From NCBI GenBank assembly GCA_016721115.1, contig JADKIW010000001.1, positions 1,689,501 to 1,753,500 of the forward strand: DNA of 64,000 nt. Reading direction: 5' to 3'. The stretch comes from Candidatus Defluviilinea proxima. Lineage in GTDB: Bacteria > Chloroflexota > Anaerolineae > Anaerolineales > Villigracilaceae. The translations under genes and the position numbers were made by a program. Below, piece by piece: positions 26,213 through 35,314 of this stretch. Each line of letters begins with the position of its first letter. The stretch's first letter is position 1. A model generated the notes under the pieces. That model did not search any database. It saw only the letters and a program-made list of their open reading frames with translations, and had not been told where the DNA came from.

Positions 26213-27742
26213 GTGGATAATGACGTTATTCTCGAATTTATGAATGTGACCAAACGGTTCCCTGGTGTGGTGGCATTGAACGATGTCTCTTTTGACATTC
26301 GCCGGGGTGAGATACATGGTATTTGCGGGGAAAATGGAGCGGGAAAATCCACGTTGATGAAAATACTTTCGGGTGTTTATCCTCATGCGACTTATGAAGG
26401 CAAGGTTATTTTCAACGGCGAGGAACTGCAACTTGGGGAGAGCTCCATTCGTGAGGCGGGGGAAAAAGGTATAGCCATTGTTTATCAGGAACTTACATTA
26501 GTTCCGATCATGTCGGTCGGTGAGAATGTTTATCTTGGACGTGAACCGGTTGATGGGCAAGCGATCAACTGGAATAAATTGTATGCCGATACAAGGAACA
26601 TTCTGTCAAATTATGGTTTGGATGTTCCCCCTCACGAGATCGTCAAAAATCTCGGCGTGGGCAAAATGCAAATGGTTGAAATCGCCAAGGCCTTATCGGA
26701 AAATGCCAAGGTCTTGATCCTTGATGAACCTACCAGCGCATTGAGCGAAGCGGAAGTGGATAAGTTAATGGATATCCTCAAGACGCTCAAAGAGCATGGT
26801 ATCACCTGTATTTATATTACCCACAAACTCGAGGAATTTTTCCGTATTACTGATCGTATTACCGTAATGCGCGATGGTAAAGCGGTGGTTACCGAAGCAA
26901 CAACGAATTTGTCTGTTGAAAAGTTAGTCAGGCATATGGTGGGGCGGGAAATGAAAGAACGTTTCCCGAAAGGGAATCGCAAACCTGCCGAAGTCGTTCT
27001 TGAAGTGGAAGGTTTACAAGCAATGGACCCGAACGATGTAAACCGTAAAGTACTGAATGGGGTCAGCTTTAATGTGCGACGCGGCGAAATTTTAGGTATT
27101 GCTGGTCTGATGGGGTCAGGGAGGACAGAGCTGGTGATGACCCTCTTTGGCGAGTACGGAAAGATCGTCGATGGCAAGATCAAGATCGGCGGTAAAGATA
27201 TCAAGCCTCAGAGTGCGCGTGAAGCGATTGATGTGGGGTTGAGTCTCGTTCCCGAAGATCGAAAAGGCATGGGGCTTGTCCTGATCCAATCCATATTGAA
27301 GAATATATCCCTGCCCAACCTCGACCAGTTTTCCAACATCTTCCGTATTGATGCGGATGCCGAATTGCAAGCCAGTATGCAACAGGCAAAGAGTTTGACA
27401 ATTAAAACTCCCAGCTTGGAAGCGTTGGTGGAAACCCTCTCCGGTGGCAACCAACAAAAAGTAGTCATTTCAAAATGGCTGTTGTCAAACCCCACAGTGT
27501 TGATCATGGATGATCCGACACGTGGTATTGATGTAGGCGCAAAGTATGAGATCTATAAATTGATGAACGATCTGGCAGAAAAAGGCGTTGCCATCGTGAT
27601 GATCTCCAGCGAGTTGGAAGAAGTACTTGGTATGAGCGATCGGGTTATGGTGATGTGTCGCGGGCATTCGGCTGGACTTTTATCCATGCAAGAAGCGAAT
27701 GTCGAACGTATTATGTCCTTAGCGACAGGGATCGCATCCTGA
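26213..27742 (+). CDS. xylG: CUT2 sugar importer ATPase, XylG/MglA-like, two nucleotide-binding domains
   Basis: 509 residues from a GTG start preceded by AGGAGC. The first ATPase domain has Walker A GENGAGKST, a Q-loop in VYQELTLVP, C-loop LGVGKMQMVEIAKAL, Walker B VLILDEPTSAL and switch His in YITHKLEEF. The second domain has the degenerate Walker A GLMGSGRTEL usual for this family, signature LSGGNQQKV and Walker B VLIMDDPTRG. It powers import by the next gene's permease with the duplicated binding protein. XylG is favoured by the neighbours xylA and xylB; ribose/galactose paralogues look alike. Confidence 0.9.
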   Translation: MDNDVILEFMNVTKRFPGVVALNDVSFDIRRGEIHGICGENGAGKSTLMKILSGVYPHATYEGKVIFNGEELQLGESSIREAGEKGIAIVYQELTLVPIMSVGENVYLGREPVDGQAINWNKLYADTRNILSNYGLDVPPHEIVKNLGVGKMQMVEIAKALSENAKVLILDEPTSALSEAEVDKLMDILKTLKEHGITCIYITHKLEEFFRITDRITVMRDGKAVVTEATTNLSVEKLVRHMVGREMKERFPKGNRKPAEVVLEVEGLQAMDPNDVNRKVLNGVSFNVRRGEILGIAGLMGSGRTELVMTLFGEYGKIVDGKIKIGGKDIKPQSAREAIDVGLSLVPEDRKGMGLVLIQSILKNISLPNLDQFSNIFRIDADAELQASMQQAKSLTIKTPSLEALVETLSGGNQQKVVISKWLLSNPTVLIMDDPTRGIDVGAKYEIYKLMNDLAEKGVAIVMISSELEEVLGMSDRVMVMCRGHSAGLLSMQEANVERIMSLATGIAS

Positions 27743-27772
27743 AAATGATCTCGAAATTTGAATGAGGTAAAT

Positions 27773-28975
27773 ATGGAATCTACAAAAGCAGAACAATCCA
27801 GAATGAGTTTCTCTTCGGAATTCTTCCAGATCATGCGGTCGAATGCCCAAACATATACCATTCTGGTAGCGTTGATCGGTATTTGGTTGATCTTCTTCTT
27901 CACAACGGGAGGAACCTACCTCGCGCCGCAAAACGTTTCCAACCTGTTCCGTCAGATGTCGGTCACTTCATTTTTGGCCGTGGGTATGGTGTTGGTGATC
28001 GTTACGGGAAATATCGATCTTTCGGTTGGTAAGATGGCAGGCTATGTATCGGTGGTGGTTGCTTATTTGCAAGCCTATACCTGGTACACCTATTTGCCCA
28101 ACCAGCCTCTCTTGGCGGCTATCCTTTCCGTGTTGATCGGGTTGGGAGTGGGCGCATTGTTTGGCGCACTTCAAGGATATATTATTGCCTATATGCGTGT
28201 ACCGTCTTTCATCGTCACATTGGCAGGCCAATGGTTGTTCAATGGTTTGATCCTTTTGCGAACTGGTGGAAAGACCATCCCGGCCAATCAACCATGGTTT
28301 GAAGATATTGCGCAAGGGTACGTGCCGATCTCTTGGGGTTGGGTATTTGCTGTGGTTGCAATCGGGTTCCTGTTTTGGAATATGTTCCGCAACAGACAGA
28401 ACAAGCAGAAACATGGTTTTGAGTTGCGTAACATCTACATTGACTTGTTGATCACAGGCTTTATGGCGCTGGTGATCCTTGTCTATGTATACAATGTCAA
28501 CAGCTACAAAGGCATTCAGAACCCAGTTCTTTTGTTGGCGATCACCTCGCTGATCATGATGTATGTTTCTAACAACACACGTTTCGGTCGTTATTCCTAC
28601 GCCATTGGCGGTAACAGGGATGCGGCGCGTCTTTCAGGTATCAACATTCGCGCCATGACCTTCAAGATCTTCGTGTTGATGGGCTTCCTCTGCGGTGTGG
28701 CTGGTATCGTGTTGGCTTCTTATGTCGGTTACGGTACGATTGCCGCAGGTTCTGGTTACGAGTTGGATGCAATCGCCAGTTGTATTCTCGGTGGAACATC
28801 CACTTTGGGTGGTATCGGTACAGTCCCCGGTGCGTTGATCGGAGCGCTCATTATTTCCAGCCTTTCGACTGGTTTGCAGATGATGAACGTGGCCCCCGCA
28901 TGGCAATATGTTGTAAAAGCCATCGTGTTGGTGCTGGCAGTGCTGGCAGACGTGTACTTCAAGAAAAACCGCTAA
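27773..28975 (+). CDS. xylH: CUT2 sugar importer permease, XylH-like
   Basis: The best start is ATG 27773 (MESTKAEQSR) with TGAGGT 5 bases upstream; a TTG at 27758 gives five more residues. The 400-residue product has about 10-12 hydrophobic segments, the BPD_transp_2 signature region VTGNIDLSVGKMAGYVS and the motif YAIGGNRDAARLSGI. The extra length and the loop at about 195-220 fit XylH rather than RbsC. It forms the channel for the XylG-like ATPase. A good terminator follows. Confidence 0.9.
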   Translation: MESTKAEQSRMSFSSEFFQIMRSNAQTYTILVALIGIWLIFFFTTGGTYLAPQNVSNLFRQMSVTSFLAVGMVLVIVTGNIDLSVGKMAGYVSVVVAYLQAYTWYTYLPNQPLLAAILSVLIGLGVGALFGALQGYIIAYMRVPSFIVTLAGQWLFNGLILLRTGGKTIPANQPWFEDIAQGYVPISWGWVFAVVAIGFLFWNMFRNRQNKQKHGFELRNIYIDLLITGFMALVILVYVYNVNSYKGIQNPVLLLAITSLIMMYVSNNTRFGRYSYAIGGNRDAARLSGINIRAMTFKIFVLMGFLCGVAGIVLASYVGYGTIAAGSGYELDAIASCILGGTSTLGGIGTVPGALIGALIISSLSTGLQMMNVAPAWQYVVKAIVLVLAVLADVYFKKNR

Positions 28976-28979
28976 GATC

Positions 28980-29017
28980 AAGTGACAGTCACCGTAGGTG
29001 GCTGTCACTTTTTATTT
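28980..29017 (+). terminator. Rho-independent terminator after xylH
   Basis: AAGTGACAG (28980-28988) pairs with CTGTCACTT (29002-29010), with an inner CACC/GGTG stem and a following TTTATTTT. Confidence 0.9.
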
Positions 29018-29026
29018 TGAGAACTT

Positions 29027-29911
29027 ATGAAAACAACAAAATTTTTAGGGCAAGATTGTCTTCCATTGGAAAATGGAATCTTGAAATTGCTTGTCACGCA
29101 ATCTATTGGTCCTCGCATTCTTTCCCTTGGATTTACAGATGGCGAAAACCTGCTGGCTGAACTTCCAGATTTTGTAACAGATTGCCCCGGCACCGGGACG
29201 TTCCATTTCTACGGCGGGCATCGTTTGTGGCATGCACCGGAAGATCCCGCCCGTACTTACTTGCCTGATGATGAGCCAGTTGAAATTTCCTCAATTGAAA
29301 ACGGACTCAAAGTCACGCAACAGACCGAAGCCCAAACTGGTCTGCAAAAATCAATTGAGATTCAGCTGACGGCTGATTCTGCTCAAGTCACACTGGCACA
29401 TCACCTCACCAACAACGGATTGTGGGACGTGACCTGCGCTCCCTGGGCGATCACGCAATTCAAGACTGGCGGCACAGCGATATACCCTCAGATCAAAGTG
29501 GATACGGGTGTGTTACCGAATCGTTCGTTGACCTTGTGGCCTTACACCGATATGACCAACCCGAACGTTCATTGGGGAAGCAACTACATCATTGTACAGG
29601 CCCATATGACTTCTCCCTTCAAGATCGGTTTCCCAAATCCGCGTGGGTGGCAGGCCTATTGGTTGAATGGAACTTTGTTCGTTAAGCATGCAGAATTTGT
29701 TGAACAGGCAGAGTACTATGATTTTGGTTGCTCCACTGAAAGTTATATAAACGACAAGTTTGTCGAGCTTGAGACCATTGCTCCCATTACAACAATTGCC
29801 CCCGGAGCGACTGCAACTCATGTTGAGACTTGGAATTTGTATAAAAATATAGTGTGTCCACAAAACGAAAATGAAGTCCAAGCGCTTGCAGACAAATTAG
29901 GATTAGCATAA
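29027..29911 (+). CDS. Galactose-mutarotase-like beta-sandwich protein (DUF4380-like)
   Basis: 294 residues, no signal peptide. The sequence has the feel of aldose-1-epimerase-like supersandwich proteins: an opening LPLENGILKLLVTQSIGPRI, the motif YGGHRLWHAPEDP, an antiparallel-strand-rich middle and HVETWNLYKN near the end. It is flanked by the xylose importer and xylulokinase, so a role in interconverting xylose anomers for the isomerase is attractive. Equally it may bind or modify another sugar. Family placement is from motif memory; the mutarotase role is inference. Confidence 0.6.
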   Translation: MKTTKFLGQDCLPLENGILKLLVTQSIGPRILSLGFTDGENLLAELPDFVTDCPGTGTFHFYGGHRLWHAPEDPARTYLPDDEPVEISSIENGLKVTQQTEAQTGLQKSIEIQLTADSAQVTLAHHLTNNGLWDVTCAPWAITQFKTGGTAIYPQIKVDTGVLPNRSLTLWPYTDMTNPNVHWGSNYIIVQAHMTSPFKIGFPNPRGWQAYWLNGTLFVKHAEFVEQAEYYDFGCSTESYINDKFVELETIAPITTIAPGATATHVETWNLYKNIVCPQNENEVQALADKLGLA

Positions 29912-29959
29912 AAATCCCAAAGGGATGGCAGGATTTTCGAAAAGGTAATGACAGCAGAT

Positions 29960-30004
29960 CCCGAAGGGATGACAGAGAATAATAACTCGTGTCATCCCTT
30001 CGGG
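29960..30004. other. Long-stem hairpin before xylB
   Basis: CCCGAAGGGATGACA (29960-29974) pairs perfectly with 29990-30004 around a 15-base A/T-rich loop, 34 bases before the xylB start. A shorter related motif, CCCAAAGGGATGG, lies just upstream at about 29914-29926, suggesting remnants of a small palindromic repeat family. It may attenuate xylB expression. Confidence 0.65.
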
Positions 30005-30038
30005 TTATAGTACACAAGCATAATCGGAGAAAACAATC

Positions 30039-31526
30039 ATGAAATACTTTCTTGGCATAGATACATCCACAACATCAAGTAAGGCATTGTTGATCGATGA
30101 ACAGGGCAACGTGGTTGCGGTGGCATCCAATCCGCATACACTGCAAACACCCAAGCCGCTTTGGTCAGAACAGGATCCGCGTGAGTGGTGGGTGGCGGTG
30201 TCAGCGAGTATCAAGTCTGTTTTGGAGCAGGCAGGCATCAGCGGGGAAGGAGTCGGGGCTGTCGGCTTGACGGGGCAAATGCATGGGTTGGTCCTGTTGG
30301 ATGATGCGGGCAATGTCCTTCGTCCAGCCATCCTATGGAATGACCAACGCACGCAAGCGCAGTGCGATGAAATCCATCAGATCGTTGGCAAAGAAAAATT
30401 TATCAAGATCACAGGCAATGTTGCGCTCACAGGTTTTACTGCGCCGAAAATTTTGTGGGTGAAAGAAAATGAGCCCGATGTGTTTGCAAAGGCGAAGCAC
30501 GTGTTACTGCCGAAGGATTATGTGCGCCTGAAATTAACAGGCGAGTACGCGATGGATAAGGCCGATGGTGCAGGCACGGTGTTGTTCGATCTCAAGGCGC
30601 GTGATTGGTCTGATGAAGTACTTGCCGCACTGGAGATTCCGCGCGCATGGATGCCGAAGACTTTTGAAGGCACCGAGTTCACAGGATATGTGAATGAAGA
30701 AGCTGCGGCGCTCACTGGTTTGAAAGTTGGTACGCCAGTTGCCGCAGGTGGTGGCGATCAGGCCGCAGGTGCGGTCGGTGTTGGAGCAGTTGAGGCTGGC
30801 ATCATCGGTTTGACCGTTGGTACGAGTGGCGTTGTGTTTGCAACCACGCCCTCTGCGTTGATCGAACCCGAAGGCAGACTGCATGCGTTTTGTCATGCGG
30901 TGCCGGGCATGTGGCACTTCATGGGTGTGATGCTTTCAGCGGCAGGAAGTTTGCAGTGGTATCGCGATACGCTTGCGCCCGATGTGAGTTTTGATGACTT
31001 GTTGAAAGAAGCTGAAGCGGTCCCCGCTGGTAGTGAGGGACTCCAATTCCTACCGTATCTCTCCGGCGAACGCACGCCTCATCCCGACCCGTTGGCTAGA
31101 GGCGCTTTCATTGGGCTGACTCTCCGCCACAGCCGCGCGCACATGACACGTGCCGTATTGGAAGGCGTTGCCTTCGGTTTAAAAGATAGCTTTACATTGA
31201 TTCAAAATGCAGGCTTGGGCGCGATCACACAAGTCCGTGGCTCAGGTGGCGGGACGAAGGGTGCATTGTGGCGGCAGATCATGGCTTCAGTGTTGAATGC
31301 GGAGTTGGTCACCGTCAACACCACGGAAGGTGGTGCCTATGGTGCGGCATTACTTGCTGGTGTTGGGGCAGGGGCATGGAGTGACGTGGTGACTGCGTGC
31401 AAGGCGTGCATCAAGATCACGGGGAGTACGCAACCTATCCCTGCTGACGTAGCCGTGTATCAAAAGGCATATGCGGTGTACCAGGAGCTGTACCCAATCT
31501 TGAAGTCCACGTTTGTGAAGATGTAA
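30039..31526 (+). CDS. xylB: Xylulokinase
   Basis: 495 residues of the FGGY kinase family, full length. It phosphorylates D-xylulose to xylulose-5-phosphate. Signatures: the phosphate-binding GIDTSTTSSKALLID at the N-terminus, GLTGQMHGLVLLD, AILWNDQRT, the catalytic Asp D240 in AGGGDQAAGAVG, TVGTSGVVFAT and the FGGY C-terminal GSGGGTKGALWRQIMA. RBS CGGAGAA precedes the ATG. It completes xylose catabolism with xylA about 10 kb upstream and is followed by a terminator. No separate XylR operator was seen here. Confidence 0.96.
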   Translation: MKYFLGIDTSTTSSKALLIDEQGNVVAVASNPHTLQTPKPLWSEQDPREWWVAVSASIKSVLEQAGISGEGVGAVGLTGQMHGLVLLDDAGNVLRPAILWNDQRTQAQCDEIHQIVGKEKFIKITGNVALTGFTAPKILWVKENEPDVFAKAKHVLLPKDYVRLKLTGEYAMDKADGAGTVLFDLKARDWSDEVLAALEIPRAWMPKTFEGTEFTGYVNEEAAALTGLKVGTPVAAGGGDQAAGAVGVGAVEAGIIGLTVGTSGVVFATTPSALIEPEGRLHAFCHAVPGMWHFMGVMLSAAGSLQWYRDTLAPDVSFDDLLKEAEAVPAGSEGLQFLPYLSGERTPHPDPLARGAFIGLTLRHSRAHMTRAVLEGVAFGLKDSFTLIQNAGLGAITQVRGSGGGTKGALWRQIMASVLNAELVTVNTTEGGAYGAALLAGVGAGAWSDVVTACKACIKITGSTQPIPADVAVYQKAYAVYQELYPILKSTFVKM

Positions 31527-31545
31527 GTTACGTTCTAGAGTGATT

Positions 31546-31585
31546 AAACACAGATGGATGCTGTTATTGCGCCATCTGTGTTTTT
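31546..31585 (+). terminator. Terminator after xylB
   Basis: AAACACAGATGG (31546-31557) pairs with CCATCTGTGTTT (31572-31583), 14-base loop, followed by T-rich sequence. Confidence 0.8.
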
Positions 31586-31630
31586 AATTTAACAAATATG
31601 TACGATTCTGCATCGGGATGGTAATGAGCC

Positions 31631-31659
31631 TTTAGAATAGGTTGCGTATAATTTATAAT
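31631..31659 (+). promoter_or_regulatory. Putative promoter of the signalling island
   Basis: TTTAGA (31631-31636) and TATAAT (31654-31659) have a 17-base spacer; an overlapping TATAAT at 31647 has no good -35. Located just upstream of the first kinase gene. Confidence 0.5.
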
Positions 31660-31677
31660 TGGAGTCAATGATATGAG

Positions 31678-34341
31678 ATGCTCGTATGGACATCTATGAA
31701 TAACAAGTACCAGTTCCCACAACGCAGCTTTTTTGATTATGTAGGGGAAAGAAAGGCCGCAAAATACCACCCCTGGATCATTGTTGGGTTGGTTGTGTTA
31801 TACCTCGTTAGTTTTCCTGTTTTAAAAGCTCCTATTCTAGTTACCATACCGGTCGTTGTATATGCCTGGTTCTATTATCGTAAGGGTGGATTCATCGCAA
31901 GTATGTTTGCTATCGGCGTTAATATCATCTTGATTAATGTATATCTGGACAAAGTGACCTGGGGTGATTTGTCAAATGTTAGCAACGGCCTCTTGTTTGG
32001 CTATCTTTTTGTCCTACTTGTTTCTATTGGAGCTGGTTACCTTCGCGAGATTATTGAAGGCTATTATCACGCAACTAAACAGCTCTATAAGCGAGAAAGA
32101 CATCTTGTTTTGACGAACATGGCCACCAAGGATATCCTGGCAGGTGACAACCTGCGAGATATTTATTATCGGTTGCTTACACACTTAACCAATCTCTTCA
32201 CCGCAGATTATGCCTATCTCACCCGCTACGATGATGCATCACATAAAATATACATTGTAGATACCACCCGACCCTCCCAACAGCCGATTCAGAACACTCT
32301 CTTGGAACCGGGAGAAGCGGATGTTGTCATGTCGGTGTTTGATGGTGGGCATGTATTATTCATTGATGATGTGCCGCAATTTGCATCTATAAACGAGATC
32401 CCTAAATTCAAAACGTTTCACGAGACCACCCGTTCTGCAGTGTTGGTACCGTTGATCACGCAGGATTATAGATTCGGCGTAGCCATCCTTGGATTTGATG
32501 TGCCACATGTCTTTGATAGCGAAGAGATCAATTACATCGAGTTGACGAGTCGCCAGATCACCCTTGCGTTGAGAAGTATCCATCAGGAACGCATGATCAA
32601 CAAACAGTTGAAAGAGGCAAAGACGCTTGCCAGCATCGAACACGCACTCAGCAAGGTGGAACGGACCGGCGTGAATGCTGTGCTTCAATTGATCGTGGAT
32701 GCCGCAAAGGATATGATTCCCAACACCCAGCGTGTTGTATTGCATCTGCTGGATGAAGATCGCAAATACCTTGTGCCGCGTGCGGTGACAGGCGATAGTA
32801 ACCGGTTGACATCCAGATTGCGCATGCTTTCAGGGGAGGGGATTGCAGGGCAGGTGATCGTCACTGGTGAAGTGACAACCATTGCTGATATCAGAGCCGA
32901 TCAGCGCTTTATAAGCCAAACCTCGCAACCAGCTTTTCGGTCCCTTATTGTGGTCCCTATTCAGAGTAATGAAAGGCGTATTGGAACCATCAGCGCCCAA
33001 AGTGAGGAAATAGGGATTTTCGGCCCCGATGAAACCAACCTGCTCAGTGCGTTGGGAGCACAGGTAGCCATCGCTATCGAGAATGCCAACTTACTCGAAA
33101 CAACCCAGCAGAACTATAAAAAGATCAATACGCTGTATCATCTCACCCAGAATCTGGCCACGTCCTTGGATGTGGACCAGTTGATGAAAGACACCGTCGA
33201 ATTTTTACAAAGTGTCTTTGGGTATTATCACATTCAGATCTACATCATTGATAACGAAAAAGGACGCCTTGTAGCACGACACGGCGCTGGAGTGATCGGT
33301 AACCGATTGGGCGAAGAGGGATATTCCCTTCCGGTAGGTGCGGGTACGATTGGCCATGTGGCTGAAACCGGCAAACCTTTCTTTACCAATACTGTGGAAG
33401 ATGTGGTTTTCTTTGTACGGAACCCGTATTTGCCGGATACTCACTCTGAAATGGTTTTGCCCATCACCATTAACGACAAAATGTGGGGTGTATTGAACAT
33501 TCAGGAAGTCCCATCAAACCCGATCTACAAGAAAGATATGAAGTTGATGGAAGCGGTGACACAACACCTCGCCATTGCCATTCAGACCGCCACTCTATAT
33601 ACCGAACTGCAAAACTCCTTGCGGCAGGAAAAAAACATCCGTGCACAATTGATCCAATCCGAACGTTTGGCGGTGGTGGGACGTTTGTTGGCTTCCGTTT
33701 CACATGAACTCAATAATCCATTGCAAGCTATTCAGAATGCCCTTTTCCTCCTCAAGGATGAGGAGAAACTTTCAGAGCAGGGCTATCAAGATATGGAAGT
33801 CATCCTTTCGGAGACCGAGCGTATGGCATCCATGATCGGTCGTCTGCGCGACACCTACCGCACAACACAAGCCGGGGAATTCAGGGATGTAAACATTAAT
33901 ACTATCGTTGAAGATGTTGTCGCATTGATTTCTACCTACATGCGCCACAGAAAGATCGCCTTTGAATTTTTCCCCGAGTCAGAACTCCAACCGATCTCCG
34001 GTATATCCGAACAGATCCGTCAGGTGATGTTGAACTTGTTTATGAATGCCATTGAGTCGATGCACAAGGGAGGGAAGATCATCGTTCAGACTCATAATGT
34101 TGAAGAACACGATCAAGTCATGCTCTCTGTGACCGATACCGGCACTGGGATTTCACCTGAAGTCTTCAATGAAATTTTCGACCCATTTGTCACAAATAAG
34201 AAAACAGGCACAGGCCTTGGTTTAACCATTACACGTGATATTGTTTTGCATCACCACGGCGATATCCGCGCCGAGAACAACCCACAGGGCGGGGCCACTT
34301 TCCGGGTCTGGTTCCCTGTAAAGGAACGGGTGAAAGAATGA
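31678..34341 (+). CDS. Membrane sensor histidine kinase with three GAF domains
   Basis: 887 residues from ATG 31678; ATG 31696 (MNNKYQF) is an equally possible start, as no ideal RBS marks either. About four membrane segments occupy residues 35-140. Three GAF-type regions follow (about 155-315, 325-480, 495-650), the third of the FGYYHIQIYIID kind shared by the neighbouring sensors. HisKA has SVSHELNNPLQAI with phospho-acceptor H676. HATPase_c shows N-box NLFMNAIESM, DTGTGI and the GTGLGL loop. The stop overlaps the next start by four bases (ATGA), pairing it with the following response regulator. The stimulus is unknown. Confidence 0.88.
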   Translation: MLVWTSMNNKYQFPQRSFFDYVGERKAAKYHPWIIVGLVVLYLVSFPVLKAPILVTIPVVVYAWFYYRKGGFIASMFAIGVNIILINVYLDKVTWGDLSNVSNGLLFGYLFVLLVSIGAGYLREIIEGYYHATKQLYKRERHLVLTNMATKDILAGDNLRDIYYRLLTHLTNLFTADYAYLTRYDDASHKIYIVDTTRPSQQPIQNTLLEPGEADVVMSVFDGGHVLFIDDVPQFASINEIPKFKTFHETTRSAVLVPLITQDYRFGVAILGFDVPHVFDSEEINYIELTSRQITLALRSIHQERMINKQLKEAKTLASIEHALSKVERTGVNAVLQLIVDAAKDMIPNTQRVVLHLLDEDRKYLVPRAVTGDSNRLTSRLRMLSGEGIAGQVIVTGEVTTIADIRADQRFISQTSQPAFRSLIVVPIQSNERRIGTISAQSEEIGIFGPDETNLLSALGAQVAIAIENANLLETTQQNYKKINTLYHLTQNLATSLDVDQLMKDTVEFLQSVFGYYHIQIYIIDNEKGRLVARHGAGVIGNRLGEEGYSLPVGAGTIGHVAETGKPFFTNTVEDVVFFVRNPYLPDTHSEMVLPITINDKMWGVLNIQEVPSNPIYKKDMKLMEAVTQHLAIAIQTATLYTELQNSLRQEKNIRAQLIQSERLAVVGRLLASVSHELNNPLQAIQNALFLLKDEEKLSEQGYQDMEVILSETERMASMIGRLRDTYRTTQAGEFRDVNINTIVEDVVALISTYMRHRKIAFEFFPESELQPISGISEQIRQVMLNLFMNAIESMHKGGKIIVQTHNVEEHDQVMLSVTDTGTGISPEVFNEIFDPFVTNKKTGTGLGLTITRDIVLHHHGDIRAENNPQGGATFRVWFPVKERVKE

Positions 34342-35144
34342 TCACATCTGGTCGTATCCTTGTGATTGACGATGAACCGTCTCTGCGGCAATCGTTCACA
34401 CGCATCCTTCAAAAAGAGGGATACGATGTTACAACGGCCGCAAACGGAATGGATGGCATCTCGCTTGTCTCTGAACATCCATTTGACCTTGTCTACCTTG
34501 ATATCCGCATGCCAGATATGAATGGCCTCGATGTTCTCAAAGCCATCCACGAAAAATTTCCTGACCTGTCTGTCATCCTCTTCACTGCCCAACCCGATCT
34601 CAACTCGGCTCTTGATGCGTTACGTCATGGAGCTAAAGATTATTTATTGAAGCCTCTCAAGCCGCAAGTGTTAATTGACCATACACAAACTGTCCTCGCC
34701 AATCAACAAAAGGAACGCCGCAAACGCGAAATTCAACAGAAGATAGATGCTCTACAAAGCGAGCTTGCCGCACTTGATAACGATACAACCGTACAACAAA
34801 AAGAATCGCAACCCGAAGCGCATACATCGGGAGATCGCTTCCTCAAACGGGGCGACCTTACTCTTGACCTCCTGGCTCGTCGGTTGAGCGTGCAGGGGAC
34901 CTTTGTTGAGCTTCCGCCTACATCCTTCGATTACCTGTTGGTGTTGGCTCGCCACACACCCAATGTGGTCGATTACCAGACTATGGTCTCAGAAGCGCAA
35001 GGGTATGAAACCGATGCACGCGAGGCCCAGGAATTGACCAAATGGCATGTTCATAACATTCGGCAGGCCATTGAAACAGACACACGCAGACCAAACTATG
35101 TGATCAATGTACGGGGGACAGGTTACAGGCTTGTGGCAGATTAA
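34338..35144 (+). CDS. Response regulator, receiver plus OmpR-type winged helix
   Basis: 268 residues. The receiver has VIDDEPS, acceptor D55 in VYLDIRMPDMNG and K in DYLLKPLKP. A charged linker rich in Q, K and E (about 120-165) joins it to a C-terminal DNA-binding domain (about 172-268): LDLLARRLSVQGTFVELPP, then WHVHNIRQAIE and PNYVINVRGTGYRLV, the Trans_reg_C signature. The gene overlaps the preceding kinase by 4 bases and is surely its partner. Confidence 0.9.
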   Translation: MITSGRILVIDDEPSLRQSFTRILQKEGYDVTTAANGMDGISLVSEHPFDLVYLDIRMPDMNGLDVLKAIHEKFPDLSVILFTAQPDLNSALDALRHGAKDYLLKPLKPQVLIDHTQTVLANQQKERRKREIQQKIDALQSELAALDNDTTVQQKESQPEAHTSGDRFLKRGDLTLDLLARRLSVQGTFVELPPTSFDYLLVLARHTPNVVDYQTMVSEAQGYETDAREAQELTKWHVHNIRQAIETDTRRPNYVINVRGTGYRLVAD

Positions 35145-35186
35145 GAAGATCTCGTTTTCAGGGGTGAAAAAAAGCTTTTGACTAAA

Positions 35187-35218
35187 AACCCGCTTCCAGC
35201 TTGGACCTGAGGCGGGTT
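35187..35218 (+). terminator. Possible terminator after the response regulator
   Basis: AACCCGC (35187-35193) pairs with GCGGGTT (35212-35218). The stem is short and no T run follows, so it may only partly separate this pair from the next gene. Confidence 0.4.
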
Positions 35219-35314
35219 CTTCGTCCCCCCAACTTTTCCCAACTTTATCCTCTTTTTCCTATCGGTTGTAAGACAACTTTATAGGAAAATTATACCGATG
35301 AAAAGAGGCTTTGA

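Noticed and set aside
31668..31676. Two-codon upstream frame before the first kinase gene
   Set aside because: ATG ATA TGA with a well-placed GGAG is visible, but this is too short to distinguish from chance.
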